The position numbers were made by a program, and so were the translations under genes. From Agapanthus africanus (lineage: Eukaryota > Streptophyta > Magnoliopsida > Asparagales > Amaryllidaceae): a stretch of 64,000 nucleotides of DNA. The stretch spans positions 174,466,815 to 174,530,814 of the forward strand of contig JASDDO010000016.1 in NCBI GenBank assembly GCA_030015575.1, written 5' to 3'. Numbering within the stretch: position 1 is the stretch's first letter; every line of letters starts with the position of its first letter. Under the pieces are notes generated by a model, which was given only the letters and a program-made list of their open reading frames with translations, was not told the DNA's origin and searched no databases. Positions 36,274-47,715 of the stretch are shown in pieces.

Positions 36274-36468
36274 CCTTAACTTTGTCCAACAAATCATAAG
36301 TCACATGTCAAGTTCTACCCGTCATTATCCAGGTTAATTTGAACACACCCGCACATGACCTTGACTTTGGCCAACAAGGCAGAACGACTGTCCCAAATCA
36401 ACACATCTTTCTATGCAGCAGATGAATATTCAGCAGCTATCAAGCACTATGCCTTGACTTTGGCCAAC
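36274..36468 (-). repeat. Triplicated leader motif (Copia-D)
   Basis: CCTTAACTTTGTCCAAC then CCTTGACTTTGGCCAAC twice, i.e. GTTGGCCAAAGTCAAGG on the element's own strand. Position and copy number match Copia-A and Copia-B. Confidence 0.75.
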
Positions 36469-36599
36469 AAACATACCTTGAATACTACTGACTATCCATA
36501 AGAAATGACGGAGGGCTACGGCTGGTTTTTGGCGAAAAACTTTTAACGTAATGAACTTGATTTTGTTGAAGGAACCTGATAACTTTTTATAAAAATATA

Positions 36600-36850
36600 G
36601 TGGCGAAAACCTTTTGCTAAAGAGGTCACTCCCGGTGAAGGGATCTCGGCTCTTTCCTCGTGGAATGAGGTGCAGGATATTATAACTGAATACCGCGATG
36701 CAAAGCAACTTGTAATCGACTATAGTAAAGTTATTACCTTGACGTAAACTTCTTCCCAAGGGGTCACTCCCGGTGAAGGGATCTCGGCCCTTGCCTCGTC
36801 GAATGAGGTGCAGGATATTCCAACCGAATATCACTATGCAAAACAAAAGG
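36600..36850 (-). repeat. Tandem leader repeat (Copia-D)
   Basis: GTCACTCCCGGTGAAGGGAT begins at 36625 and again at 36763, each followed by CTCGGC, CCTCG, AATGAGGTGCAGGATATT. Copia-B carries the same repeat, also in two copies (40788-41032). Confidence 0.82.
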
Positions 36851-36962
36851 AAACAACTTTGTAATAACACCTTTTAAAATTTGTTCCAACAACATCAAAT
36901 ATAGGTTTGTTTTTCTTTGCATTGATAAGAATCAATGCAGTCCCATCAAATAATCATACCAG

Positions 36963-36967
36963 AAAAG
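36963..36967. repeat. Target-site duplication of Copia-B (AAAAG), left copy
   Basis: AAAAG at 36963-36967 and exactly at 47291-47295, flanking the LTR ends. Confidence 0.92.
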
Positions 36968-39152
36968 TGTTAGTTATGTATATGCCCTAGAGGCCATTGT
37001 TGTACATATTATGTATATTATGATGGATGCTTAGATATATACAGAGAGGACTTTCTTGCTCGTCATGATAGTATGCTATTTGGTTTCACTTTATCTAAAC
37101 ATGTTGACTTGTATTGGTTTACTGTTTTACTCTCACATGTTGATAAAGCCCTTAGGATCTGTACTCGACTACTGAGACTATGATGAGATCATACTAGTGG
37201 GGCCGCGGTAGTCGATGAGTACATCCTATAACTATTCCTAGTCGAGGGTATATCGAGATAGGGCATCGATACACCAGAGTAGACTAGCGTATACGCATCT
37301 TGACCCATATGATGGGCGATGGATGATCCCATATCCATCGGTGTTGACATCAGAGATGGTGTACGGGTGCTCAGTGGAGACTGGGTACACTGGACGGACT
37401 CGCCGAGAACTCCCAGATGGTGATATACCACACGTCAGATGGCAGTTCTCCGGTGACACAGGTACAGGGTAGTCTGTAGACCCGAGATCGTCATAGAGTC
37501 TTGTGTGATTCCCATTGTGCTTTGATTTCTACCTTACCACGTCCAAGAGGGCGTGCAAAACGGTAGCTTTTGGGTACAGTCCCGAATCACATGGAGGCAA
37601 TGAGCGATAGGAGGGGATTCGTCTCTCCCGGTATAGGGAGTTGATGTTGTGCTGTGTTCGATTGGCTATAACTGGAAGTCCCTGTCCAGGGCTGATATAG
37701 AGATTTACTGGTAAGTGTTACTAGTAGTTTCTCGACCCGTTATGAGCCATACATCGACACGACTTATCGGTTACTGGGGTCTGACGTATACCACCCCTAG
37801 ACTTGATATGCGACATATCAGACGAACAGACCGGACTGTACGGGAGTGTTACTGATCGGATTCACAGGAGAACGCACAGGCTAGCTTGTTGATCTTCTGA
37901 TCGCTCAATACCTGGGTGGCTGTTACGTTTAGCTGACTGCTTGCAGCTTGTGGGTGTTTGATATGATCATCACCCGCTACCGGCGTATTGACGATTCTTT
38001 AGAGTCCTACACAGAGGTTTCTTGGCTCAGGCGAAACGGAGTAGAGGCACATATGTGATATGTGCAGGACCGAGAATAATGCGATATGGGATACCGTATT
38101 ATATTCTCGCGATATTTAGATATGAACCGGGACATCGGATCAAGTGTTGATTCGATGAATCGGTACATGATATATTAGTCGGTTATATTCGATATAGCCG
38201 GATCGTCGGATCAAGTGTTGATTCGATGATTTAATATATAATAATATATATGATATATTATTATATTAACTATTATTGGCTTGCTTTATTATTTCATTTT
38301 CTCACTGGATGATACATTGATATATATGCGATATATGTTAATTGTATTATTTTCTTTTGTTGCAAGTATATAATATATATGTGATATATATTATTGTGAC
38401 ATGATATGATTAATTGTTAAACATGTTTAAGAATGATTAATTGAGGTTAGGGTTTGATTAGGGTTAGATGCTTCAAGTTCCTTCTAGAAGCATTTTTCTT
38501 TTGTCATTTGTAAAGATATTTTGGATGACACATTTTTAACTTAACCAAACCCTAACTCTAGTTGTTTCTCTACACATTCTCATCCATTCATCCTTGACCA
38601 TGGTTATATATCAATCATATGTTTTATTTCTATTCATCACAAAAGAAAAAGGATTATCATTATCTTTTCATTATCATCTTCTTCCTTCTTCAAGAAAGCT
38701 TGCTAGTTTTTCTTAAGTGATGAAATAAAATGAGAAAATGATATTAAAAGAAAGCAAAATTACTACTCTCTCATCCTCATCTCATCTAGCCCATGTGATT
38801 AGTGTGTTCTTCTCTTTTGAGTGAGAAAGCTTGAGTCGAAGCAACTTCAAGGTAGATCATCGGAGATTTGGAATACTTCGAGCTAGCATGGATCGTTCGA
38901 GTCGTGGAGCCTCTCATGTGTCCGGAAGATCGTGGATCGCGGCAAAGGGACTTCTACTCGGAGCTTGTGAAGTGAAGGAGCGGACTACAAAGGTTGTAAT
39001 CCCTCACACTTAGATAAAAGTTATCTTCTTGCATGTTAAACCCAAATAATCTAGCAAAGATCCCGGCTTTGGGTTGTTCGGCACGTCTAAAATTTAATCC
39101 GGGCATGTTTGATGCCTTATGAACCTTCACAAGAGTGCCTAGGAACCCTACA
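36968..39152 (+). repeat. Copia-B 5' LTR
   Basis: 2,185 bp, TGTTAGTTATGTATATG...AACCCTACA. It carries the triloop palindrome array (38047-38228) and an AT-rich ATATAT stretch (38225-38400). Confidence 0.93.
38047..38228 (+). other. Triloop palindrome array in Copia LTR (Copia-B)
   Basis: GCACATAT-gtg-ATATGTGC (38047-38065), CATCGGATCAA-gtg-TTGATTCGATG (38133-38157), CGGTTATAT-tcg-ATATAGCCG (38180-38200) and a second GGATCAA-gtg-TTGATTC hairpin (about 38206-38226). G-T pairs are tolerated, suggesting RNA or single-strand folding. Confidence 0.72.
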
Positions 39153-39153
39153 G

Positions 39154-39165
39154 TGGTATCAGAGC
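39154..39165 (+). promoter_or_regulatory. Primer-binding site of Copia-B
   Basis: TGGTATCAGAGC, one base after the LTR end at 39152; initiator Met-tRNA type. Confidence 0.92.
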
Positions 39166-39355
39166 CTAGCTAGAGCATTAGGAGATGTGTTTACGAAGTT
39201 AAAACTCCGATCGAACCCGAAACGACGCAAAAAGACCCCTCTCTGGAAATTTTTTAAATTTTGGGATTTTTCTGAATTAAAAATATGTAAAAAAATCAGC
39301 AGGGAATTCTAAGAATTACCATAAAATACGAGCCCCTAATTCGATTAAACGGCGG

Positions 39356-39394
39356 CGGAACCGCGGCGCAAGCATGGCTTGCGCGGCGGTTCCG
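39356..39394 (+). other. GC-rich hairpin about 200 nt after the primer site (Copia-B)
   Basis: CGGAACCGCGGCGCAAGC (39356-39373), loop ATG, GCTTGCGCGGCGGTTCCG (39377-39394): an 18-bp stem with a single mismatch and a 3-nt loop, about 202 nt after the primer site. Confidence 0.72.
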
Positions 39395-39649
39395 CGGCGG
39401 AACAGTAATATCTTGACACGTGGGCTTTATGGTAATTTCCGTAGGTACTTGTTGATGCTTCTGGATATTTTTAACAGTGATTCCAGTATTGTTTAAATCT
39501 AGGGTTTATTTGGTAATAGTAGATTCGATCGGAATTTTTAAGTTCGTATTTCTTTCCGGATATTTAGAAATTGTTAAACTAGTTGAACGGATATCATTAA
39601 CCGACTTTTTCCCGGCACGTAAAACTTTCAAGCGTTGAATTTTTATCGG

Positions 39650-39915
39650 GTTTAAATCTTTCGGAAAAATTGTACAAATTAAGCGGCGGACCCTCTAGAA
39701 GACAACAAACCTTAACTCAATTATGTGACCGTCTTGAACTGCCTTTTGAACCTTCGGCTTTGGGGCAGTACGGCGTGCCACATGTGAGGCGTTGGCTTGA
39801 CCCTTCTTCGGCCGGATCACCGGTACTGTGACATATTCTGGGATTATTTGAACTCCGCTCAAGAGTTGAGCACTTTGGGAAATTTTGGGTGTTTGATTAT
39901 CTGTTCGGAAAGTTT
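39650..39915 (+). repeat. Segment shared with LARD interiors (Copia-B copy)
   Basis: Core 39687-39832. GGACCCTCTAGAAGACAACA and TGTGAGGCGTTGGCTTGACC are shared with Copia-A, and the order of blocks matches G1 and G2. Confidence 0.75.
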
Positions 39916-40343
39916 AATACTGTATATTTATCTGGAATGTGATACAATATGTGGAATTCATAGAGTTAGGCATGAAATGCGGATTATGTGATATTTCGGA
40001 TTTACGATGTCTAAAGTGATTGTGGATTCCAAATATTGTAGTTTTACACTTTCTTTTCTGTGACCGTAAGTGTAATATGTGATATCGCCGGTTTCGTTGC
40101 TATATGTCAACGACAATTGGGATGCGCATATTTACTTACGTTGATGATATGAGATATTATGTGTTGCTGTGATATGTTATATTGGATCGTCGCGATCAGA
40201 ATAGCCGGGGGTTTTATGTGAGATGAGGTTTTTTATTTTCATTCATGTAAAATTCAATTGTAATGTAATATTCATTTATTTGGGGCACTTCCTGGTTGCG
40301 GTTGCTGTCACCAGTGTATATTATTTACTTTTCCGCATTAGGT

Positions 40344-40468
40344 AGACCCAAGGAGGGGAGCACAAGTAACCGGGTTCTAGGGTCCAGTGGGAGGCCATCT
40401 CGAGGAGTCGAGACCGGGTCTCCTAACCCTAGAATTGGCAGTGTTACTTGCCGCTCTCGTAGGGGTCT
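40344..40468 (+). other. Nested leader stem-loop (Copia-B)
   Basis: AGACCC/GGGTCT (40344-40349 with 40463-40468), CAAGTAAC/GTTACTTG (40363-40370 with 40443-40450) and CTAGGGT/ACCCTAG (40377-40383 with 40426-40432). The last two differ from Copia-A on both strands of the helix. Confidence 0.72.
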
Positions 40469-40787
40469 TGGGATGTGGGTTTGGCTATTCGTCGCGACCG
40501 TGGAATCCGTGTTTTATACAGGCTCGTATTGAAAACACGGATGTCCTAGTATATCCAATATTTCATATATGTTCTTCTGCTGCAATGTTCTGTGATGAGA
40601 TCATATTACTGCCTGAGACGAATGCTTATACTATATATATATGCTGATATATAAATATTACTGCTTTCGTTTCTTCTGTGATGTTTAGGAAGCATAAGCT
40701 GATGGGATTTTTATTAATGAGATTAATAAAAGAAAAGAAACCTAAAGATGTTGTAGAATCAAAAACTTTATAAAAAGGGTAGCTACA

Positions 40788-41032
40788 GTTTTGCTTTGCA
40801 CAGTGACATATATGATATGTCCTGCACCTTATTCGATGAGGAAAGGACCGAGATCCCTTCACCGGGAGTGACTCCTTTAGCGAAACTGGCAGATGCTACA
40901 AAACGCGGTTTGTCTTTTGATTGCTTTTAGAGTTTTGCTTTGCACAGCGGTATATATGCTATATCCTGCACCTTATTCGATGAGGAAAGGGCCGACGATC
41001 CCTTCACCGGGAGTGACCCCTTTAGCGAAACT
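40788..41032 (+). repeat. 144-bp tandem leader repeat (Copia-B)
   Basis: GTTTTGCTTTGCACAG starts at 40788 and 40932. Both units hold CCTGCACCTTATTCGATGAG, CCCTTCACCGGGAGTGAC and TTTAGCGAAACT. Matches the Copia-D repeat at 36600-36850. Confidence 0.85.
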
Positions 41033-41172
41033 AAGAAAAGCCTCAAAACACTCCTTTTCAAAAACACATGATTCTACGACGTATCAAGTTCATTACGCTC
41101 AGGGTTTTCTGAAAAACCTGCGTAGCCCTCCGTCATTTCAGATAGATACTACTTAGTATTCGTGCTACGGTA

Positions 41173-41371
41173 GTTTGGCATTCGTCAAGGCGTAGTGTAC
41201 GGTAGCTAACTAGTATTTATCTGCTTATGCATATGATGCAGATTGGATTAGGGTATTCGTACGGCGTTGTTTGGCATTCGTCAAGGGTCGTACGGGTGGG
41301 TTTAATTCAATCAAGAAATGTACGGGTTGAACTTGACTAGTGGACTATGGGTTGTTTGGCATTCGTCAAGG
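41173..41371 (+). repeat. Triplicated leader motif (Copia-B)
   Basis: GTTTGGCATTCGTCAAGG occurs exactly at 41173-41190, 41269-41286 and 41354-41371, with spacings close to those in Copia-A. Confidence 0.8.
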
Positions 41372-41819
41372 TCATAGAACACTAGGGGTAAAAGTTTTAT
41401 CGGGAATTTCAAGCGTTGAAATTTGCAATGAGATTGCATACCTCCTATGAGATAGTTGGATCCCGATACCCACTGTGAGTAAGAGTTACTCCTGGGAGAG
41501 TTTTACACAGGACAATTAGTCATTCAAGTAGGTGTCTAGAAAAGTGTTAATGAGGTTACGCCTCTGGGAAAACGAGGTTTACTTTAATTAGGTCCGTGCG
41601 AAAGCACGGGGAACCTCCCTCAAAGTACCGACACTGATCTGGCTGAAAGATTGACGAAATTGTAGGGTGTAATTAATCCCGGCTAATCTTACCTTTTAGT
41701 GTTTTAAGGTAGATTTGATAAAAACAGTGGGAGACATCCTGATTGGATAAGATAATAACCAATCTAATATTGCAAGAGCATACGCTAAAGTGTTTTCTTC
41801 TCTCTCTCTCCAGGTAGCG

Positions 41820-44800
41820 ACCATGTCAGGCCATAATCAAGATAATAATATTGATGTATTGACTGAACCCGATTATTGTACTGAGCAAGGGAACGTTGGA
41901 CCCGTTCTTTCTTATAAGAGTTATAAGACTGAACAGGAAACAGGAGAATATCTGGATTCTCACGCCGCCCAAAAGAACATGCATGTTGATGCATCTTCTT
42001 CGGGTGTGTTTGTTATTGAGAACTGTTTCTCAGTTCACCCTACGTCCTGGGTATTAGATACCGGATCAGGGTCCCACATATACAAACAGTTGGATGGGCT
42101 ACGTAAAGGTAGAGAACTGGGAAAAGATGATCATTCCGTTCTAGTAGGGAACGGTGCAAATGTTGCAGCCAAAGCAGTTGGCGAATATCACCTTGTATTG
42201 CCGAGTCGTAATACACTGATTCTAAATGAGTGCTATTATATACCGAACATGATGTGCAACATTATATCAGTTTTTTTATTGAGTAAAGAGGGATATAATT
42301 TTGTAGTACAGGATAATGTTATGAACATATTCTTAGATCAAAAGTTGATTGCATCAGGCTCGTTACATAATGGCATATTCATTCTAAATCAGAATACAGT
42401 CCTGAATATACAAAACACACTCAAGAGGAAAAGTTCAGATATGAACGAATCCTACTTGTGGCATTGTAGACTTGGTCATATCAATGCGACACGACTGGCT
42501 AAGTTATATAAGGATGGTTATTTGAATCCGTTCGAATTATCATCTTATGATACTTGCAATTCATGTCTCAAAGGAAAAATGACCAAAGCTCCGTTTAGTG
42601 GACACGGAGAAAGAGTTACTGAACTCTTAGGACTGATACATAGTGATGTATGCGGTCCCATTTCTACGCATGCCAGGAACGGTTCTTCCTACTTCATTAC
42701 ATTCACTGACGATCTCTCTAGATACGGACATGTGTTTCTGATGAAACACAAGTCTGAAGCTTTTGAGAAATTCAGAGAATATAAGCACGAAGTAGAGAAC
42801 CAAACGGGCAAAAGTATTAAGATTCTTCGATCTGATCGAGGAGGTGAATACTTAAGCGGTGAGTTCCTAGATTATCTAAAAGAAAATGGGATTCTCTCTC
42901 AGCTTACTCCTCCTTATACACCACAGCACAACGGTGTATCTGAGCGGAGGAATCGCACCCTATTAGATATGGTGCGCTCTATGATGAGCGAGGCTGAGTT
43001 ACCTATTTCCTTCTGGGGGTATGCGCTTGAGACAGCCATACATCTATTAAATATGGTTCTACCAAATCAGTGCCTACCACTCCATATGAGATATGGAAAG
43101 GGAAGAGACCATCTCTTAAGTATGTTAAGATATGGGGTTGTCCAGCCTATGTCAAAAGACAAAATCCGGAAAAACTCGAGGCAAGATCAGTCTTATGTAA
43201 GTTTGTAGGATATCCCAGAAATTCACAAGGGTATATCTTCTACCACCCCGAGGAACAAAAGGTGTTTGTTTCTCGACATGCTACTTTCTTAGAAAAAGGT
43301 TTTCTTATGAAAGAAATTGATGGCAATGAGGTAGAACTGGAAGAGGTTCCAGCGACACAAACTACAATAGATGATTTAGTGGAACCAGAGGATTCAGTAG
43401 TACCCGACGAACCCCAGCCTCTCCGCCGATCTAGTAGGGTTTCTCATCCACCTGAGAGATACTACGGTTTTCTCATTGATGGTGGAAGCGAGGATTGCAT
43501 CATGGATGATGATGACCCAACTAGTTTCGAGCAGGCCATCACGAGTGGTGACTCTGTGAAATGGCTCGATGTAATGCGATCTGAGATGGAATCCATGTAC
43601 ACCAATAAAGTATGGATTTTAGAAAATGCTCCTGAAGGGGTAAAACCCATTGGGAGCAAGTGGATTTTTAAAAGGAAATTTGGTGTAGATGGAAAAGTTG
43701 AGACTTTCAAAGCTAGACTTGTAGCAAAGGGTTTTCGTCAACGTCCAGGTGTGGATTATGACGAAACCTTTTCTCCAGTGGCTATGCTTAAGTCTATCCG
43801 GATCTTACTTGCCATTGCTGCATACCATGACTACGAAATCTGGCAAATGGATGTTAAGACCGCCTTTCTAAACGGTGATTTAGAAGAGTGCGTGTACATG
43901 ACTCAGCCAGAGGACTTCGTAGATAGTGGGAGCAGCGGAAAGTGTGCAAGCTGCTTAAATCCATTTATGGGTTAAAGCAAGCATCGCGGAGTTGGAACAT
44001 CTGTTTTGATGTTGTAGTCAAAGAGTTTGACTTCGTCAAAAATATAGATGAACCATGTATCTATAAGAAGGTAGCAGAGGGTAAGGTTGTCTTCCTCGTA
44101 TTGTACATGGATGACATACTCTTGATAGGAAATGATATTCCTATGCTGCAATTAGTCAAGCTCTTCTTATCACAGAGATTCTCAATGAAAGATCTAGGTG
44201 ATGCCTCCTGCATATTGAGAATCATGATCTATAGTGATAGATCTAAACGGATACTGGGATTGTCCCAATCCAGGTACATTGACACCATACTAAAGAGGTT
44301 TAGTATGGAAGAATCCAAGCGTGGGAACCAACCCACGATCTCTGGACTCACTCTCTCCAAAGAGATGTCTCCCAAGACTGATTTGGAGAGAGCTCGCATG
44401 CAAGGGATACCCTATGCTTCGGCAGTAGGCTCTATCATGTATGCGATGCTATGTACCAGACCCGATGTAGCATACTCACTAAGTGTAGTGAGTCGGTATC
44501 AAGCAGATCCTGGAGAGAATCACTGGACAGCTGTGAAGAACATTCTCAAGTACTTGCGAAGGACTAAGGAGATGTTCTTGGTGTATGGTAATGGAGAACT
44601 CCAGGTGGAGTCCTTTACCTATTCCAGCTTCCAAAGTGATAAGGACGACTCTAAGTCGCATTCGGGTTTTGTCTTTACCCTCAATGGAGGGGCGGTATGT
44701 TGGAAGAGTTCCAAACAGGATACCGTTGCAGACTCAACGATGGAGGCTGAATACATCGCTGCCAACGATGCTGCCAAAGAGGCTGTCTGGATCAAGAAGT

Positions 44801-45090
44801 TCATTGGTGAACTTGGTGTGGTTCCATCCATTGAGCATCCAATACCTCTGTATTGCGATAACAATGGAGCTGTGGCTTTGGCCAAGGAACCCAGGTCCCA
44901 TCAGAAGTCCAGACATATTCTGAGGCGGTATCACCTGATCAGGGAGATAGTTGATCGCTGGGAGATCGAGGTCAGGAGAGTAGATACGAAGGACAACACT
45001 GCGGATCCATTCACGAAGGCTATTCCCCAGATACAGTTTGAGAGATTATTCGGGATGCTAGGTATGAGATACTACAGCAGCTGGCCTTAG
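41820..45090 (+). pseudogene. Copia-B protease, integrase, reverse transcriptase, RNase H region
   Basis: Protease (WVLDTGSGSHIY, about 42045-42330) is followed by the pre-integrase zinc part (LWHCRLGHI...CNSCLKGK, about 42455-42580), integrase core (HSDVCGP, DRGGEY, about 42640-43060), linker (PERYYGF, about 43450), reverse transcriptase (WIFKRKFG, DDILLIGND, about 43650-44330) and RNase H (STMEAEYIAA, SRHILRR, about 44590-45080). The stretch before protease shows no recognisable capsid domain or zinc knuckle. Broken, yet the surviving parts read well, in line with a recent insertion. It is clearly diverged from Copia-A and Copia-C. Confidence 0.9.
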
Positions 45091-45093
45091 TGC

Positions 45094-45104
45094 AAGTGGG
45101 AGAT
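45094..45104 (+). promoter_or_regulatory. Polypurine tract of Copia-B
   Basis: AAGTGGGAGAT immediately before the 3' LTR, identical to Copia-A. Confidence 0.88.
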
Positions 45105-47290
45105 TGTTAGTTATGTATATGCCCTAGAGGCCATTGTTGTACATATGATGTATATTATGATGGATGCTTAGATATATACAGAGAGGACTTTCTTGCTCGT
45201 CATGATAGTATGCTATTTGGTTTCACTTTATCTAAACATGTTGACTTGTATTGGTTTACTGTTTTACTCTCACATGTTGATAAAGCCCTTAGGATCTGTA
45301 CTCGACTACTGGGACTATGATGAGATCAGACTAGTGGGGCCGCGGTAGTCGATGAGTACATCCTATAACTGTTCCTAGTCGAGGGTATATCGAGATAGGG
45401 CATCGATACACCAGAGTAGACTAGCGTATACGCATCTTGACCCATATGATGGGCGATGGATGATCCCATATCCATCGGTGTTTGACATCAGAGATGGTGT
45501 ACGGGTGCTCAGTGGAGACTGCGTACACTGGACGGACTCGCCGAGAACTCCCAGATGGTGATATACCACACGTCAGATGGCAGTTCTCCGGTGACACAGG
45601 TACAGGGTAGTCTGTAGACCCGAGATCGTCATAGAGTCTTGTGTGATTCCCACTGTGCTTTGATTTCCACCTTACCACGTCCAAGAGGGCGTGCAAAACG
45701 GTGGCTTTTGGGTACAGTCCCGAATCACATGGAGGCAATGAGCGATAGGAGGGGATTCGTCTCTCCCGGTATAGGGAGTTGATGTTGTGCTGTGTTCGAT
45801 TGGCTATAACTGGAAGTCCCTGGCCAGGGCTGATATAGAGATTTACTGGTAAGTCTTACTAGTAGTTTCTCGACCTGTTATGAGCCATACATCGACACGA
45901 CTTATCGGTTACTGGGGTCTGACGTATACCACCCCTAGACTTGATATGCGACATATCAGACGAACAGACCGGACTGTACGGGAGTGTTACTGATCGGATT
46001 CACAGGTGAACGCACAGGCTAGCTTGTTGATCTTCTGATCGCTCAATACCTGGGTGGCTGTTACGTTTAGCTGACCGCTTGCAGCTTGTGGGTGTTTGAT
46101 ATGATCATCACCCGCTACCGGCGTATTGACGATTCTTTAGAGTCCTACACAGAGGTTTCTTGGCTCAGGCGAAACGGAGTAGTGGAACATATGTGATATG
46201 TGCAGGACCGAGAATAATACGATATGGGATACCGTATTATATTCTCGCGATATTTAGATATGAACCGGGACATCGGATCAAGTGTTGATTCGATGAATCG
46301 GTACATGATATATTAGTCGGTTATATTCGATATAGCCGGATCGTCGGATCAAGTGTTGATTCGATGATTTAATATATAATAATATATATGATATATTATT
46401 ATATTAACTAATATTGGCTTGCTTTATTATTTCATTTTCTCACTGGATGATACATTGATATATATGCGATATATGTTAATTGTATTATTTTCTTTTGTTG
46501 CAAATATATAATATATATGTGATATATATTATTGTGACATGATATGATTAATTGTTAAACATGTTTAAGGATGATTAATTGAGGTTAGGGTTTGATTAGG
46601 GTTAGATGCTTCAAGTTCCTTCTAGAAGCATTTTTCTTTTGTCATTTATAAAGATATTTTGGATGACACATTTTTAACTTAACCAAACCCTAACTCTAGT
46701 TGTTTCTCTACACATTCTCATCCATTCATCCTTGACCATGGTTATATATCAATCATATGTTTTATTTCTATTCATCACAAAAGAAAAAGGATTATCATTA
46801 TCTTTTCATTATCATCTTCTTCCTTCTTCAAGAAAGCTTGCTAGTTTTTCTTAAGTGATGAAATAAAATGAGAAAATGATATTAAAAGAAAGCAAAATTA
46901 CTACTCTCTCATCCTCATCTCATCTAGCCCATGGGATTAGTGTGTTCTTCTCTTTTGAGTGAGAAAGCTTGAGTCGAAGCAACTTCAAGGTAGATCATCG
47001 GAGATTTGGAATACTTCGAGCTAGCATGGATCGTTCGAGTCGTGGAGCCTCTCATGAGTCCGGGAGATCGTGGATCGCGGCAAAGGGACTTCTACTCGGA
47101 GCTTGTGAAGTGAAGGAGCGGACTACAAAGGTTGTAATCCCTCACACTTAGATAAAAGTTATCTTCTTGCATGTTAAACCCTAATAATCTAGCAAAGATC
47201 CCGGCTTTGGGTTGTTCGGCACGTCTAAAATTTAATCCGGGCATGTTTGATGCCTTATGAACCTTCACAAGAGTGCCTAGGAACCCTACA
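45105..47290 (+). repeat. Copia-B 3' LTR
   Basis: 2,186 bp, about 25 differences from the 5' copy; ends AACCCTACA before the AAAAG duplication. Confidence 0.93.
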
Positions 47291-47599
47291 AAAAGAACGA
47301 AAATATAATGTGCGTATATGCCATCTGCATTCGTCACTGGGTCCCGTCATCACCCGTTAGGTTACTTAACTAACGACAGAGCGGGGACTGGGCTAGCGCG
47401 GGTGTAAAACATATACAACATCTAATAGTATATATACCAATATACAATAATCGCTCCAGGCGTGATATTTTGCAACATTACAGAAATGTAATAAGCATCA
47501 CAGAACAATACAGATAATCTGGGATCCCCGGGTTTCACAGAGCCTCTACTAAAACCTGACGTTCCCCTGGTCGCGTGGATAGCCTGTGCAATGAAACCT

Positions 47600-47715
47600 A
47601 GACCCCTACGGGTGTGGCAATTTACCCGCAAAAACCTGAAGCGAGGTAGTCCCCACAACATAGTGAATGGAACACCCGGCACTTCACGGGATCCGGTAAA
47701 TTGAGCACCCTTCCT
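47600..47715 (-). other. Nested leader stem-loop (Copia-D)
   Basis: CAATTTACC (47618-47626) with GGTAAATTG (47695-47703), inner TGAAG/CTTCA (47637-47641 with 47682-47686), and the conserved flank CCTAGACCCCTACGGG (reverse of CGTAGGGGTCTAGG). A third sequence version of the Copia-A and Copia-B helix. Confidence 0.68.

Larger units (their letters stand above)
35569..36967 (-). mobile_element. Copia-D middle piece: gag start and leader
   Basis: Sequence resumes after G1. On the minus strand, the part left of about 35970 is gag-like (including the second tandem unit), and the part to its right is leader. The leader matches Copia-B: the CTCCCACTGTTTT box (36049, reverse of AACAGTGGGAG), three CCTTGACTTTGGCCAAC motifs (36274-36290, 36359-36375, 36452-36468), and two copies of a roughly 138-bp repeat (about 36600-36850). 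Copia-B entered at 36967. Confidence 0.78.
39166..41820 (+). other. Copia-B untranslated leader
   Basis: About 2.65 kb without a long frame. Contents: GC-rich hairpin (39356-39394), segment shared with the LARD interiors (about 39650-39915), nested covarying stem (40344-40468), second stem (40506-40541), 144-bp tandem repeat (40788-41032), and three GTTTGGCATTCGTCAAGG motifs (41173-41371). The end (41740-41815) shares AAGATAATAACCAATCT and CTCTCTCT with Copia-A just before gag. Confidence 0.82.
36968..47290 (+). mobile_element. Copia-B: plus-strand Ty1/Copia element
   Basis: A full-length 10,323-bp insertion with LTRs 36968-39152 and 45105-47290, primer site, long leader, protease, integrase, reverse transcriptase, RNase H and purine tract. 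Gag is not recognisable. Broken, with about two or three breaks in the coding part. LTRs differ at about 25 positions (about 1.1%), so it moved recently despite lacking a visible gag, presumably using particles from relatives. Its leader is closest to Copia-D, its host, but the two are far apart in age. Confidence 0.93.

Noticed and set aside
35569-36967. A separate unknown repeat family between G1 and Copia-B
   Set aside because: Its motifs match the Copia-B leader in reverse and its left part continues the Copia-D gag-like repeat, so it is the middle piece of Copia-D.
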